Source: Chryseobacterium gleum (GTDB taxonomy: Bacteria; Bacteroidota; Bacteroidia; Flavobacteriales_D; Crocinitomicaceae). From it: DNA of 64,000 bases. Position 1 is the first letter of the stretch; every line of letters starts with the position of its first letter. Location of the stretch: contig CAMDFN010000006.1 of assembly GCA_945897565.1 (NCBI GenBank), positions 40,908 through 104,907 of the forward strand, read 5' to 3'. Of this stretch, positions 18,262-27,114 are shown piece by piece. The notes below the pieces were generated by a model. It made no database searches. It worked only from the letters and a program-made list of their open reading frames with translations, and was not told the origin of the DNA. The position numbers and the translations under genes were made by a program.

Positions 18262-19212
18262 CTAACTAAAGCTCTCTTCTACCCAGGTCTTGCCCCAGTT
18301 TTCATGCGCTTCTGCCGACCACAAATTTGGATAAAAAATGCGCTTTTGAAAACGCGGGGGCAAGTACTTTTGCCAATTGGTTCCGCCGGTGGCTGCCACA
18401 TCTTTGTCCTGTCGTGCTAAATAACGAGCCGCAGATTTGTAATGGGCTAAAGGCCAATAGATGTTGACATTCATGTCGTTTTGACGCAGAACATCCTGCA
18501 CATTTTCATCTGCTTGATCTTCTTTACTCAAACGCATATAGACTTGCCAAAGATTTTTGTCGCGGCAGTTGTTTCCTTGTGCAATAAATTGGTCTCTGTA
18601 TTTTTCTTCAAATTGGATGAGCGTTAGTGTTTTCTTGCCAGTAGCAACTTCGGTAGCACCCGCCTTCCAGTAAATATGCTCAAATAGGAGGGCAATGTCT
18701 GTTTCTCCTCTGAGTTGCTCGCGCTGGTCTTTGGCAACTAAATTGATGAAATCAGTACTGAAAATCTCGATTTCACGGTATTGAGCAGACTGAAACCCTG
18801 AGGCGGGCAACAAACTCATGCGAAACTTCAAGAACTCTTCGCGATCCATGCCGTTGATCATGATTTCAAAACTCTTTACCAATGCGTCAAAATAACGATT
18901 GATGCGCGTCACGCGGTCAATAAAGTGTGTTTTAGTTGGCTGCTGAATTTGTCCTAATGCTTCAAACTCGCGAAGGGCCAGTTTAAAATACAATTCAGTA
19001 ATTTGGTGATACATGATAAAGACAACCTCATCTGGAAAGGATGTTTTGGGTTTCTGCAAGCTTAAGAGTGTATCTAATTCAATATAATCCCAATAGGTTG
19101 TGACATCGGCATAAAGCAGGCCCTCCAAGTAGGCATTGAAATCTTCGCCAAGCGCAGCGTACTTTTCATTTAATTGACTGAGTTTCTCTTTGAGTTCGGG
19201 TGTGATTTCCAT
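18262..19212 (-). CDS. kynA: Tryptophan 2,3-dioxygenase
   Basis: A 316-residue heme dioxygenase opening the kynurenine pathway: L-tryptophan plus O2 gives N-formylkynurenine. Family signatures are clear: TTYWDYIELDTLLSLQKP, the distal-side MYHQITELYFKL, the substrate-binding FRMSLLPASGFQSAQYREIE, WPLAHYKSAARYL near the proximal-heme region, then ATGGTNWQKYLPP and FYPNLW. The length is somewhat above the classic 280-residue bacterial form, in line with Bacteroidota members. No kynurenine formamidase, hydroxylase or kynureninase gene is adjacent. Convergent with the solute-binding protein (6-base gap). Confidence 0.93.
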   Translation of the reverse strand: MEITPELKEKLSQLNEKYAALGEDFNAYLEGLLYADVTTYWDYIELDTLLSLQKPKTSFPDEVVFIMYHQITELYFKLALREFEALGQIQQPTKTHFIDRVTRINRYFDALVKSFEIMINGMDREEFLKFRMSLLPASGFQSAQYREIEIFSTDFINLVAKDQREQLRGETDIALLFEHIYWKAGATEVATGKKTLTLIQFEEKYRDQFIAQGNNCRDKNLWQVYMRLSKEDQADENVQDVLRQNDMNVNIYWPLAHYKSAARYLARQDKDVAATGGTNWQKYLPPRFQKRIFYPNLWSAEAHENWGKTWVEESFS

Positions 19213-19272
19213 CTTTTATTACTTGATTTGACACTTCGAAATTAAACAAAATTTAAGTGCCTAAAGAATTTT

Positions 19273-19280
19273 TACCTTTG
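19273..19280 (+). promoter_or_regulatory. -7 promoter element (TACCTTTG) of the bestrophin gene
   Basis: TAnnTTTG match 19 bases before the ATG at 19300, in the intergenic region divergent from kynA. Confidence 0.55.
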
Positions 19281-19299
19281 TGTTCTTATTACAACACCT

Positions 19300-20166
19300 A
19301 TGATCAATTACAACCCCAAAAATTGGCTGTCCTTCATTTTTTCTTTCCACAAAAGCGACACCGCGCGCATGATGTGGAAAGAATTGATTTACATCAGTTT
19401 GCTTTCTATATTGATCACTTACGTTGAAATCACCTTTTTTCCGAAGGCTTATTATCTTAAAAACTTAACTACCGTCTATTCTCTTTTGGGTTTTGTGATC
19501 TCACTCTTACTCGTTTTTAGAACCAATACCGCTTATGACCGTTGGTGGGAAGGCCGCAAAGCGTGGGGTGGCATTGTCAATGACACGAGAAGTTTGAGTT
19601 CCAAATTGAGCGCACTTGAGATCAGTTCAGAGGAACGCAAAAATTTTAATGATTTGCTTGGACTTTATGTGTTTTCTGTTAAAAATCACTTGCGTTCTCA
19701 ACGCGTTGAACAAGATGCCGATTGTAAAAAAGACCACTCCGGACTAGATTTAAGCGGGCATCAGCCACTGCGCATTCAACAAATACTGCGCGCAGAAATT
19801 CAGAAGTTGTACGATAACAAAACAATGAGCGCTGAATGTTGGTTGGCTGTTCAGCGAGACCTCGATGCATTAGTGGCTTCGCTGGGCGTTTGTGAGCGGA
19901 TCAAAAACACACCTATTCCCTTTTCTTATAGTTTGTTTATCAAGAAGTTTATCTTTATTTATGTCCTGACTATGCCTTTGGCATTTGTACCGCTGTTTGG
20001 CTATTTATCGGCGTTTATATCGACTTTTGTTTTTTATGCGCTGGTGAGTATGGAGCTGCTTGCTGAAGAAATTGAAGATCCATTTGGCAGCGATGAGAAC
20101 GATTTGCCCACGGATCAAATTTGTTTGACTATTCAAAATGATTGCAAGCAAATTTTTGGGGTATAA
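19300..20166 (+). CDS. Bestrophin-family ion channel (YneE-like)
   Basis: A 288-residue inner-membrane protein of the bestrophin/UPF0187 family. The signature RTNTAYDRWWEGRKAWGG follows the second hydrophobic segment; helices cluster near residues 28-48, 58-75, 205-225 and 228-250, and an acidic EEIEDPFGSDENDLP motif lies near the C-terminus, as in known bestrophins. Bacterial homologues form pentameric channels (the Klebsiella protein conducts cations, eukaryotic ones anions). Transport direction and ion cannot be read from sequence. Expressed from its own promoter; the gene ends at a hairpin shared with the convergent small gene. Confidence 0.9.
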   Translation: MINYNPKNWLSFIFSFHKSDTARMMWKELIYISLLSILITYVEITFFPKAYYLKNLTTVYSLLGFVISLLLVFRTNTAYDRWWEGRKAWGGIVNDTRSLSSKLSALEISSEERKNFNDLLGLYVFSVKNHLRSQRVEQDADCKKDHSGLDLSGHQPLRIQQILRAEIQKLYDNKTMSAECWLAVQRDLDALVASLGVCERIKNTPIPFSYSLFIKKFIFIYVLTMPLAFVPLFGYLSAFISTFVFYALVSMELLAEEIEDPFGSDENDLPTDQICLTIQNDCKQIFGV

Positions 20167-20188
20167 AAAAAGCGCCTATTGGCGCTTT
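20165..20188 (-). terminator. Terminator of the small membrane protein gene (possibly bidirectional)
   Basis: Perfect stem AAAGCGCC / GGCGCTTT with a TATT loop. On the minus strand it is followed by seven T residues, a canonical rho-independent terminator for the 51-residue gene; on the plus strand it may also end the bestrophin transcript. Confidence 0.75.
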
Positions 20189-20206
20189 CGGGAAAAGGTT
20201 GTTTCT

Positions 20207-20362
20207 TTATTTGGACTCTTCGTCAAAAATGCGTTTTGGACGCAATTGCTCAAACAAACCTAGCGTAAGCCAATAAGGAAGAATAAATCCTAATAAAAAG
20301 AATAACATCCAAAAGGCCATCCCGCCAATTAAAAGAAACATTACAATACCGAAAGTGCTCAT
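20207..20362 (-). CDS. Small membrane protein, 51 residues (unrecognised)
   Basis: Reading the minus strand from the ATG at 20362 gives an uninterrupted 51-residue protein beginning [18 protein letters not shown], with a long hydrophobic stretch (about residues 5-36, one or two helices), then a polar basic/acidic tail ending [11 protein letters not shown]. It has a TAnnTTTG promoter 30 bases upstream (20393-20400) and a canonical terminator just after the stop, so the transcription unit is complete and monocistronic. Function unknown; the shape resembles small accessory subunits of membrane complexes, but I do not recognise a family. Divergent from fumC. Confidence 0.72.
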   Translation of the reverse strand: MSTFGIVMFLLIGGMAFWMLFFLLGFILPYWLTLGLFEQLRPKRIFDEESK

Positions 20363-20369
20363 CTTCTAT

Positions 20370-20377
20370 TATTTTTG
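20370..20377 (+). promoter_or_regulatory. -7 promoter element (TATTTTTG) of fumC
   Basis: TAnnTTTG followed by C, 50 bases before the fumC ATG; divergent from the small-protein promoter 16 bases away. Confidence 0.5.
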
Positions 20378-20392
20378 CAGTTGAAAACTTTC

Positions 20393-20400
20393 CAAAATTA
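20393..20400 (-). promoter_or_regulatory. -7 promoter element (TAATTTTG) of the 51-residue gene
   Basis: On the minus strand TAATTTTG, 30 bases before the ATG at 20362; a TTGG about 21 bases further upstream could serve as -33 element. Confidence 0.5.
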
Positions 20401-20427
20401 CATAAATTAATTCATAAACACCAAGAA

Positions 20428-21825
20428 ATGGAATTTCGCATCGAAAAAGACACCATGGGCGAGGTCAACGTGCCTGCTCACCGTTATTGGGGCGCTCAAA
20501 CAGAGCGTTCGCGCAACAACTTTAAAATTGGTCCAGAGGGCTCGATGCCAATTGAAATCATACACGCTTTTGCCTATCTAAAAAAGGCAGCGGCGCACGC
20601 CAACCACCAACTAGGTGTTTTACCACAAGAAAAAAGAGACCTGATCTCCAAAATATGTGATGAAATTCTTACCGGCCAACACGACGATGAATTTCCTTTA
20701 GTGATCTGGCAAACAGGGTCAGGTACGCAATCCAATATGAATTGCAATGAAGTCATTGCCAACCGTGGGCATGTCGTAAATGGAGGTCAATTACGAGACG
20801 AACAAAAAGTGCTCAACCCCAATGACGACGTCAACAAATCGCAATCATCTAACGACACCTACCCTACGGCTATGCACATTGCAGCCTACAAAATGGCTGT
20901 TGAAGTAACACTACCAGGCATGCAACATTTGCGCGAAGTGCTCCAACAAAAAGTTGTCAAATTCAAAGACATCGTTAAAACCGGACGCACCCACTTTATG
21001 GATGCTACGCCGCTCACCCTTGGCCAGGAATTTAGCGGCTATGTTGCACAGCTTGATTACTCGATGCGTGCCGTCAACAATGCGTTGGTGGTTGTTTCTG
21101 AATTAGCCTTAGGTGGCACCGCGGTTGGCACGGGTTTAAATACGCCTAAGGGTTATGACGTTTTGGTGGCTCAAAAAATTGCTGAGTTTACTGGCTTGCC
21201 TTTCATTACTGCAGCGAATAAATTTGAAGCTTTAGCAGCTCATGACGCCATGGTAGAGCTTTCTGGCGCCCTCAAGCGCAGTGCTGTTTCACTCATGAAA
21301 ATTGCCAACGATATCCGCATGTTGTCTTCTGGGCCGCGCTGTGGTATTGGTGAAATCATCATCCCAGACAACGAACCCGGCTCTTCTATCATGCCTGGAA
21401 AAGTCAACCCCACCCAACCCGAAGCCTTAACAATGGTTTGCGCTCAAGTAATGGGTAATGACGTTGCCGTAAGCATCGCGGGTGCTAACGGTCATTTTGA
21501 ACTCAATGTGTTCAAGCCGGTAATTGCGGCCAATGTGTTGCAGTCTGCGCGCCTCATTGGTGACGCTTGCGTTTCTTTTGCAGACAATTGTGCGGTAGGT
21601 ATTCAGGCAAATTTACCAATGGTTAAACAACATCTTGATAACTCATTAATGCTTGTTACTGCACTCAACACTAAAATTGGCTACTATAAAGCTGCTGAAA
21701 TAGCAAAGTATGCACACAAAAACGGCACCACTTTAAAAGAGGCTGCTGTAGGCCTTGGCCACGTTAGTGCTGACGAATACGACCAAATTGTAGACCCCTC
21801 CAAAATGATTGGTTCGTTAGACTAA
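20428..21825 (+). CDS. fumC: Class II fumarate hydratase
   Basis: A 465-residue class II fumarase catalysing fumarate to L-malate in the TCA cycle. The superfamily signature [15 protein letters not shown] is intact, with the catalytic serine in the SS loop; the substrate-site segments [21 protein letters not shown] and [12 protein letters not shown] are all present. Being iron-free, class II enzymes tolerate oxygen, fitting the aerobic respiratory gene set in this window. The start ATG gives the expected [14 protein letters not shown]-terminus. The next gene, icd, is another TCA enzyme, but has its own promoter. Confidence 0.97.
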   Translation: MEFRIEKDTMGEVNVPAHRYWGAQTERSRNNFKIGPEGSMPIEIIHAFAYLKKAAAHANHQLGVLPQEKRDLISKICDEILTGQHDDEFPLVIWQTGSGTQSNMNCNEVIANRGHVVNGGQLRDEQKVLNPNDDVNKSQSSNDTYPTAMHIAAYKMAVEVTLPGMQHLREVLQQKVVKFKDIVKTGRTHFMDATPLTLGQEFSGYVAQLDYSMRAVNNALVVVSELALGGTAVGTGLNTPKGYDVLVAQKIAEFTGLPFITAANKFEALAAHDAMVELSGALKRSAVSLMKIANDIRMLSSGPRCGIGEIIIPDNEPGSSIMPGKVNPTQPEALTMVCAQVMGNDVAVSIAGANGHFELNVFKPVIAANVLQSARLIGDACVSFADNCAVGIQANLPMVKQHLDNSLMLVTALNTKIGYYKAAEIAKYAHKNGTTLKEAAVGLGHVSADEYDQIVDPSKMIGSLD

Positions 21826-21873
21826 ATCATGCTTGCTTCTTTGCAATTGACCTGTTTTAAGCATAATAATGTT

Positions 21874-21881
21874 TAATTTTG
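21874..21881 (+). promoter_or_regulatory. -7 promoter element (TAATTTTG) of icd
   Basis: TAnnTTTG match 16 bases before the icd ATG at 21898. Confidence 0.55.
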
Positions 21882-21897
21882 TACATAAAATATTTAC

Positions 21898-23127
21898 ATG
21901 TCAAAAATTACAGTAGCCAATCCAGTTGTAGAGCTCGACGGAGATGAAATGACCCGCATTATCTGGAAATTCATCAAGGACAAACTCATCTTACCATACC
22001 TCGATTTAGATATCAAGTACTACGATCTCGGTATCGAAAAACGAGATGAAACCGACGATCAAATCACGATAGACGCCGCTGAAGCTATTAAAAAATACCA
22101 AGTCGGTATCAAATGCGCCACCATTACTCCTGACGAAGCACGCGTTCAAGAATTTAACCTGAAATCCATGTGGAAGTCTCCTAACGGAACCATCCGCAAC
22201 ATCCTAGACGGCACTGTTTTTCGCGAGCCAATTGTAATGCAAAACGTACCGCGTTTGGTCACCAACTGGACCGCCCCTATCATTGTGGGCCGTCATGCTT
22301 TCGGCGATCAATACCGCGCTACTGATGCCGTTTTCAAAGGAAAAGGCAAGCTCACCATGACATTTACCCCCGAAGACGGCGGCGAAACCCAAACTTTTGA
22401 AGTCTACAATTTCAAAGGCGATGGCGTCGGAATGGCAATGTACAACACCGACGAATCTATTTCTGGTTTTGCCAGAAGCTGTTTCAATATGGCTTTAACC
22501 AAAAAATGGCCGCTCTATCTTTCTACCAAAAACACCATTCTTAAAAAATACGATGGGCGCTTCAAAGATATCTTTGAAGAAATATTTCAAGCTGAATTCA
22601 AAGCACAATTCGATGCTGCGGGCATCGTTTACGAACACCGCCTCATCGACGACATGGTCGCCTCTGCCTTAAAGTGGCACGGAAATTTTGTGTGGGCTTG
22701 TAAAAACTACGACGGCGACGTACAGTCCGATACCGTTGCACAAGGGTTTGGTTCACTCGGCCTCATGACCTCCGTACTCATTACCCCTGACGGCAAAATT
22801 ATGGAGTCAGAAGCTGCACACGGCACCGTTACGCGTCACTTCCGCGACCACCAAGCAGGTAAAAAAACATCGACGAATCCTATCGCTTCCATTTTTGCCT
22901 GGACGCGTGGTTTGGCTTTCCGTGGCAAACTTGACCACAACCAAGAACTCATTGACTTCTGTCTTACACTTGAAAAAGTATGTGTTGAAACCGTTGAAAG
23001 CGGCATCATGACCAAAGACTTAGCCGTCTGTATTCATGGCAACAAAGTCAACCACGGTGAACACTACGTATACACTGAAGAATTTTTAGACGCCCTTGAC
23101 CAAGGCTTGAAAGCAAAAATGAATTAA
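21898..23127 (+). CDS. icd: NADP-dependent isocitrate dehydrogenase, eukaryotic-type homodimer
   Basis: 409 residues, matching the IDH1/IDH2-like (type II) NADP-dependent enzyme rather than the E. coli-type Icd. Characteristic segments: [21 protein letters not shown] at the N-terminus; [28 protein letters not shown] with the substrate-binding Ser and Arg residues; LIDDMVA with the metal-binding aspartates; and [20 protein letters not shown] with the NADP-binding His and Arg. It converts isocitrate and NADP to 2-oxoglutarate, CO2 and NADPH. It ends in a strong terminator, so fumC and icd look like neighbouring, separately promoted TCA units. Confidence 0.96.
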   Translation: MSKITVANPVVELDGDEMTRIIWKFIKDKLILPYLDLDIKYYDLGIEKRDETDDQITIDAAEAIKKYQVGIKCATITPDEARVQEFNLKSMWKSPNGTIRNILDGTVFREPIVMQNVPRLVTNWTAPIIVGRHAFGDQYRATDAVFKGKGKLTMTFTPEDGGETQTFEVYNFKGDGVGMAMYNTDESISGFARSCFNMALTKKWPLYLSTKNTILKKYDGRFKDIFEEIFQAEFKAQFDAAGIVYEHRLIDDMVASALKWHGNFVWACKNYDGDVQSDTVAQGFGSLGLMTSVLITPDGKIMESEAAHGTVTRHFRDHQAGKKTSTNPIASIFAWTRGLAFRGKLDHNQELIDFCLTLEKVCVETVESGIMTKDLAVCIHGNKVNHGEHYVYTEEFLDALDQGLKAKMN

Positions 23128-23130
23128 TTT

Positions 23131-23154
23131 AGAGGGGCTAAGGCCCCTTTTTTT
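23131..23154 (+). terminator. Rho-independent terminator after icd
   Basis: Stem AGGGGC / GCCCCT, TAAG loop and seven T residues. The last T directly precedes the ATG of the next gene at 23155. Confidence 0.85.
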
Positions 23155-23670
23155 ATGCGACTACTTTTTATTTTCTTTTTAAGTTCTTTTGCCTTTGGCC
23201 AAGGAATTCCCAATGAATGGCTTGGTTCCTATGAGGGGGAAATGGAAATCTATAATAACAACGGTTTGCAACAAAAAATTGGGATCAACTTTGATTTACA
23301 AATCATGGACAGGCCTAATTATTGGACCTATAATATGTCTTATATCAATCTAAAAGATGGAGAGGTCGCCAGTACCAAAGCATACAAAATATTTTATGCA
23401 GAGCAAACTAAAAAACTTTGGCTGGATGAAGGAGATAGCTTACTCATTGAAATGACGCTTTTAGGCAATTGCTTCTATGACCACTTTGAAATGAGCGACA
23501 TGTTTTTCAATTCATCGCTCTGCAAACAAGATGAAAACCTGGTGTTCCAAATTACCGGTGGACAAAAAAAACCAACATATATAAGTCCATACATTAAAGA
23601 AGCTGAATGTGCTGTTGAAACCCTGCATTTTGACTTTCTCCAAAGCGTGCTGCTCAAACCAAAACAATGA
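23155..23670 (+). CDS. Secreted protein of unknown function, 171 residues
   Basis: Not a family I recognise. Residues 1-15 form a signal peptide (MRLLFIFFLSSFAFG), cleaved before QG, so the ATG at 23155 is well supported even though it abuts the T-tract of the icd terminator. The mature protein is a beta-rich domain of about 150 residues, with segments such as WLGSYEGEMEIYNNNG and NYWTYNMSYINL that suggest a lipocalin-like or meander fold, and two Cys residues near the middle and end. It overlaps the DUF4403 gene by 4 bases (ATGA), so the two are translationally coupled. Confidence 0.8.
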   Translation: MRLLFIFFLSSFAFGQGIPNEWLGSYEGEMEIYNNNGLQQKIGINFDLQIMDRPNYWTYNMSYINLKDGEVASTKAYKIFYAEQTKKLWLDEGDSLLIEMTLLGNCFYDHFEMSDMFFNSSLCKQDENLVFQITGGQKKPTYISPYIKEAECAVETLHFDFLQSVLLKPKQ

Positions 23671-25064
23671 AGTATATCAAAATCATTTCATTTCTGATCT
23701 TAGGTTTATTTTCTTGTAAAACAATTACAATCGAATTACCCGTTCCGGACTTTAAAGTTGTAGACGAGGTAAGTGCGCCCGAGCCCTCTTATCTTTCTTT
23801 ACAAACCGAAATAGCCCTCAAACCTTATTTAACAGAAGCGGATAAAAGCTTGGATAAGAAATTCAGTGGTGGAGAAGATCAGTGCGAAGGAATCACCTAC
23901 AAATACCATTTTGAGCGCGACCCGCTCTCTTTTCAATTAAAAGATAAAGAGGTGTTGTGCGATATAGACGGCCGGTTTGATTTGAGTTTGTCCTATTGCC
24001 CAGATTGCCAAAATGTATTTGGCGAACAGATGTGCATCATTCCGCGCGTTTCTGCCTCGTGTGGTGTGGGAGAGCCCAAAAGAAAAGTTCACATTTCTTA
24101 CAAAAGTAAAATTGGAATCAGCGAAAATTTCCAACTAAAGTCTCAAACCAAATTAAATGAATTTACACTAATTGACCCGTGTAAAATCACTGTTTTTAAA
24201 TATGATGCAACCCCTACAATAGAAAAAGAAGTAAGGGCCTCCTTAGTACAGCTCGAAAAAGAAGTTGATAAACAATTGGCTTCGGCGCCTATACACAGCA
24301 CCATGACCGAAGTATGGAAATCCTTACAAGAACCTATTTTGGTTGCGCCTTACGGCTATTTTTACTTGCGGCCCCAGCAAATTGGCATTGAAGACCTGAC
24401 TTTAAAAAACGAAGGACAAAAGGCCTATTTCACTACCCAGTTGGTCGCTAAACCTTTATTTTCTACAGACGCTATAGATTTACCGGTGTCGCGTTTACCA
24501 AAAAACACACCGCAATCCAACGCAACAAATACCAGTGTTTTTAATCTGCGCACGGTAGCCTCCTATGATTCAATTAACCGCTTTTTGTTGCGCGACTTTG
24601 ACACACAACACATCAAAATCACCGATAAAAAATATATCAATATAGATAAAGTGCAGGTGTTGGGGCCGCAAGGTGAGCGCTTGGTGCTATCGGTTCAATT
24701 TTCTGGTACAAAAAAAGGAACGCTTTATTTAGTCGTACAGCCCTATATTGACCTGCAGCAACATTTAAGAATCAGAGAAGTTGATTATGAATTGCGCACC
24801 AAAAGTGTGTTGTTGCACTCTGCTAAATGGATGCTGAATTCCAAACTTAAGGAACAGCTTACTGCCAATATCGATGTTGATTTAAGCCCAATTTTAAGTG
24901 AGTCGAAAGCGGCTATTGAACAACAAATCAATAGTGAAATAACAAAGGGGGTTTGGTTACAGGGGAAAATAGACGAATTAAGCGTACAAAACCTACTATT
25001 GACCACCGGATTTTTAGTTGTAGACCTGCGCTTGAGTGGAAAGTTGAAACTAAAAGTAGACTAA
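23667..25064 (+). CDS. DUF4403-family lipoprotein
   Basis: 465 residues. Lipoprotein signal peptide with LGLFSC: Cys17 would be lipidated. The mature part matches the DUF4403 pattern known from Bacteroidota and Proteobacteria: an N-terminal SYLSLQTEIALKPYL block, a Cys-containing insert at about 70-130 (six Cys, perhaps disulfides or metal binding), then repeats of amphipathic beta strands and helices typical of tubular lipid-binding (TULIP/BPI-like) folds, ending in VDLRLSGKLKLKVD. A periplasmic lipid-transfer or scaffolding role is only inference. Coupled by 4-base overlap to the preceding secreted protein; the OmpA-like gene follows 16 bases later. Confidence 0.82.
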   Translation: MKYIKIISFLILGLFSCKTITIELPVPDFKVVDEVSAPEPSYLSLQTEIALKPYLTEADKSLDKKFSGGEDQCEGITYKYHFERDPLSFQLKDKEVLCDIDGRFDLSLSYCPDCQNVFGEQMCIIPRVSASCGVGEPKRKVHISYKSKIGISENFQLKSQTKLNEFTLIDPCKITVFKYDATPTIEKEVRASLVQLEKEVDKQLASAPIHSTMTEVWKSLQEPILVAPYGYFYLRPQQIGIEDLTLKNEGQKAYFTTQLVAKPLFSTDAIDLPVSRLPKNTPQSNATNTSVFNLRTVASYDSINRFLLRDFDTQHIKITDKKYINIDKVQVLGPQGERLVLSVQFSGTKKGTLYLVVQPYIDLQQHLRIREVDYELRTKSVLLHSAKWMLNSKLKEQLTANIDVDLSPILSESKAAIEQQINSEITKGVWLQGKIDELSVQNLLLTTGFLVVDLRLSGKLKLKVD

Positions 25065-25080
25065 GCCGTATAAAGGCTTT

Positions 25081-26172
25081 GTGAAAATTCTATTTTTTCT
25101 TCTTTTCACCCTCTTAAATTGCGTCCTTTTTGGGCAGCGCTCTGCTTACAATACTTGTTCGGGAGCTGTATTTGCACCCATTGAAGGTTCTTTTTCGCTT
25201 TCCTATCTCGGAGAAAAAAAAAACAATCAAATCTGGCTGGTCTTCATTGCACCAAAATCAGGAAAATTCACATTAGAAATAACAACTATTAGCGCTTCCT
25301 TGAACTCATCTAATGGTGTTATACATTTAAGTGATGAAGAATGGTGCGGGCTTGCCCCTCTACAAAAAACACAAACTGATAGTATTTCATTTGAAATTAG
25401 AGGTCAAAACGTAGTAAAGGGTGTTGATTTAGAAAAAAACCAATACGCCACCCTTTGCTTGACCTCAAGCGCTAGTCTAAAAGATGAAATCATTTTTAAA
25501 TGTGCTTTTCTCGCTTTCGATACACAAGAAGAAGAACAGGTTCTGAACTTAGTTTACGACAACTCTTTACCTACTTACACCCTGCTGATTCGAGATGAAC
25601 AAACACTTTCGCCTGTGGCGGGACGCATTTTTTTACAGGGTGCTGCCGAGATCAACGGCGCTTATTTTGCTTCTCAATTGAGTATCAATCTCAAACAACC
25701 TATCAAAAAGGGCATGATCAAAGTAGAGGCGCCGGGATACTTTCCTGTAGAATTTAAAACAACCCGCATTCCTTTTGGTACAGGTTATATAGACACCATT
25801 TATTTAAATGGATTTAAGCCCGGGGAACTGACCAAACTCGAACAGGTTTATTTTAGCGCCGGACTTCCTGAAATTATGGAAGAATCATATGCGCAACTGA
25901 ATCGGTTAAGAGATTTGTTGATTCTGAATCCTGGTATTTCTATAGAAATACATGGCCATGTCAACTTAGATGAAAATAGTGCTAAAAAAGCACAAAAGTT
26001 ATCCAAACAACGGGCAATGATGGTTAAAAAATACCTCGTGCAAAATGGAATAGCACCAGGGCGCTTATACCCCATTGGCTTCGGTTCTACAAAACCAGTG
26101 TTTGCTAAACCGCAAGACGAAGAACAAAAAGAAGCAAATAGGAGGGTTGAGCTATTGATTCGGAAGAATTAA
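25081..26172 (+). CDS. OmpA-family peptidoglycan-binding protein
   Basis: 363 residues, starting at GTG (25081), which yields a signal peptide (KILFFLLFTLLNCVLFG before QR). Residues about 20-160 form an N-terminal beta domain of unknown type; 165-250 resemble a carboxypeptidase-regulatory-like beta sandwich (SPVAGRIFLQG...KVEAPGYFPVEF). The C-terminal OmpA domain (about 260-363) has IEIHGHV, the conserved LSKQRAMMVKKYLVQNGI and GFGSTKPV...NRRVELLI. The usual Asp of the GHTD motif is not at its normal place (GHVN), so meso-DAP binding may differ. Third gene of a run with the secreted protein and DUF4403; overlaps rpiB by 4 bases tail-to-tail. Confidence 0.88.
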   Translation: MKILFFLLFTLLNCVLFGQRSAYNTCSGAVFAPIEGSFSLSYLGEKKNNQIWLVFIAPKSGKFTLEITTISASLNSSNGVIHLSDEEWCGLAPLQKTQTDSISFEIRGQNVVKGVDLEKNQYATLCLTSSASLKDEIIFKCAFLAFDTQEEEQVLNLVYDNSLPTYTLLIRDEQTLSPVAGRIFLQGAAEINGAYFASQLSINLKQPIKKGMIKVEAPGYFPVEFKTTRIPFGTGYIDTIYLNGFKPGELTKLEQVYFSAGLPEIMEESYAQLNRLRDLLILNPGISIEIHGHVNLDENSAKKAQKLSKQRAMMVKKYLVQNGIAPGRLYPIGFGSTKPVFAKPQDEEQKEANRRVELLIRKN

Positions 26173-26597
26173 CAAGATATTTTAGCGACTCGTGTAGCGT
26201 GTCTGCCACCTTCAAAAGCAGTATTTAAAAATACATTCACCATTTCTTTTGCTGCCTCGATTGAAATAAATCTGGCCGGTAGTGAAATGATATTGGCATC
26301 GTTGTGTAAGCGCGCCAATTCAGCTATTTCTGGGGTCCAACACAGTGCACAACGAATAGCTTGGTGCTTATTCGCTGCCATGCTGATTCCATTTCCAGAA
26401 CCACAAAGCAAGATGCCAATGCTTCCTGGATTTGATTCGATATGAGCAGCAACAGGGTGCGCGTAGTCTGGGTAGTCAATACTTTGCTCTGAATAACAAC
26501 CGTAGTCTTTTACTTCATAACCTAAAGAGGTAAGATATGTAATAAGTAATTGCTTGGTTTCAAAGCCAGCGTGATCAGATCCTATTGGAATTATCAT
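26169..26597 (-). CDS. rpiB: Ribose-5-phosphate isomerase B
   Basis: A 142-residue RpiB/LacAB-family sugar isomerase interconverting ribose 5-phosphate and ribulose 5-phosphate in the pentose phosphate pathway. The N-terminal GSDHAGFETKQ phosphate-binding segment, the LLCGSGNGISMAANK loop with the usual Cys base, and NIISLPARFIS are all present. The length is typical. Expressed away from the large intergenic region, so it would be the first leftward gene next to the candidate origin. Confidence 0.95.
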   Translation of the reverse strand: MIIPIGSDHAGFETKQLLITYLTSLGYEVKDYGCYSEQSIDYPDYAHPVAAHIESNPGSIGILLCGSGNGISMAANKHQAIRCALCWTPEIAELARLHNDANIISLPARFISIEAAKEMVNVFLNTAFEGGRHATRVAKISC

Positions 26598-26962
26598 TTT
26601 TTTCTTGCTAATTTAAGGACTATTTTAAGTATAAACTTATAAACAAACTAAAAATAAGAGGCTCTACAGCTCAATAAATAGGTTGAGTTTACAAACAGCG
26701 CTATGCCTAATTGCGTTAAAAACTTGTTGACAACAGATCATAACGATTTTTGCATATGTAGTTATTTTGTATAAGCTCAAATGCGCTTGACATAAGCACT
26801 ATTTTTTAGCTTTCTTTTTACAACCGTTTTCAACCTGTTTCACACTAAAAAGTAAGTGGTTTGTCTAGATTGTTTTGAACAAGTTATCATTTAGTGTTTT
26901 TGTTTATTAAGTTATATATATCTGTTTTTCAATGTGTTGTGGTATTATAAAAGTGAATATAA

Positions 26963-26971
26963 TGTGTATAA
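26963..26971 (-). promoter_or_regulatory. DnaA box 1 (TTATACACA on the minus strand)
   Basis: TGTGTATAA on the plus strand: a perfect match to TTATNCACA in reverse orientation, facing box 2, centre-to-centre 48 bases. Confidence 0.7.
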
Positions 26972-27010
26972 ACATTCATATAATTAATAAACAATTAATA
27001 CCCGCTTAAA

Positions 27011-27019
27011 TTATACACA
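27011..27019 (+). promoter_or_regulatory. DnaA box 2 (TTATACACA)
   Basis: Perfect match to TTATNCACA; the box nearest the trinucleotide run and unwinding stretch. Confidence 0.72.
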
Positions 27020-27031
27020 TATCAACAGACT

Positions 27032-27046
27032 TAATAGTAATAGTAA
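27032..27046 (+). repeat. DnaA-trio: (TA[A/G]) x 5
   Basis: TAA TAG TAA TAG TAA, in phase, 12 bases downstream of DnaA box 2 and directly before the A/T-rich stretch. DnaA-trios (3'-[G/A]AT-5') guide DnaA filament assembly on one strand of the unwinding element. Confidence 0.65.
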
Positions 27047-27092
27047 ATATTTTAAAAATTCTTTTAAAAGAAATATATTAATATTATAAAGG
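27044..27092. other. Candidate DNA unwinding element
   Basis: About 45 bases with only two non-A/T positions before the GGAG at 27091, including ATTTTAAAAATTCTTTTAAA-type self-complementary runs. Position next to the DnaA-trio suggests initial duplex opening. Confidence 0.55.
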
Positions 27093-27106
27093 AGCGTTTA
27101 ACCTTT

Positions 27107-27114
27107 TAATTTTG
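27107..27114 (+). promoter_or_regulatory. -7 promoter element (TAATTTTG) of the DUF4175 gene
   Basis: TAnnTTTG followed by C, 31 bases before the ATG at 27146; transcription would lead away from the candidate origin. Confidence 0.5.

Noticed and set aside
26785..26800. TTGACA-like -35 in the origin gap
   Set aside because: Sigma-70-type -35 boxes are not used by the Bacteroidetes primary sigma factor, and no matching -10 or gene follows at the right spacing.
26883..26891. TTATCATTT as a further DnaA box
   Set aside because: Differs from TTATNCACA at three of nine positions; not counted.
27089..27096. GGAG Shine-Dalgarno-like motif before DUF4175
   Set aside because: It is about 50 bases upstream of the ATG and before the -7 element, so it cannot be a ribosome binding site for that gene.
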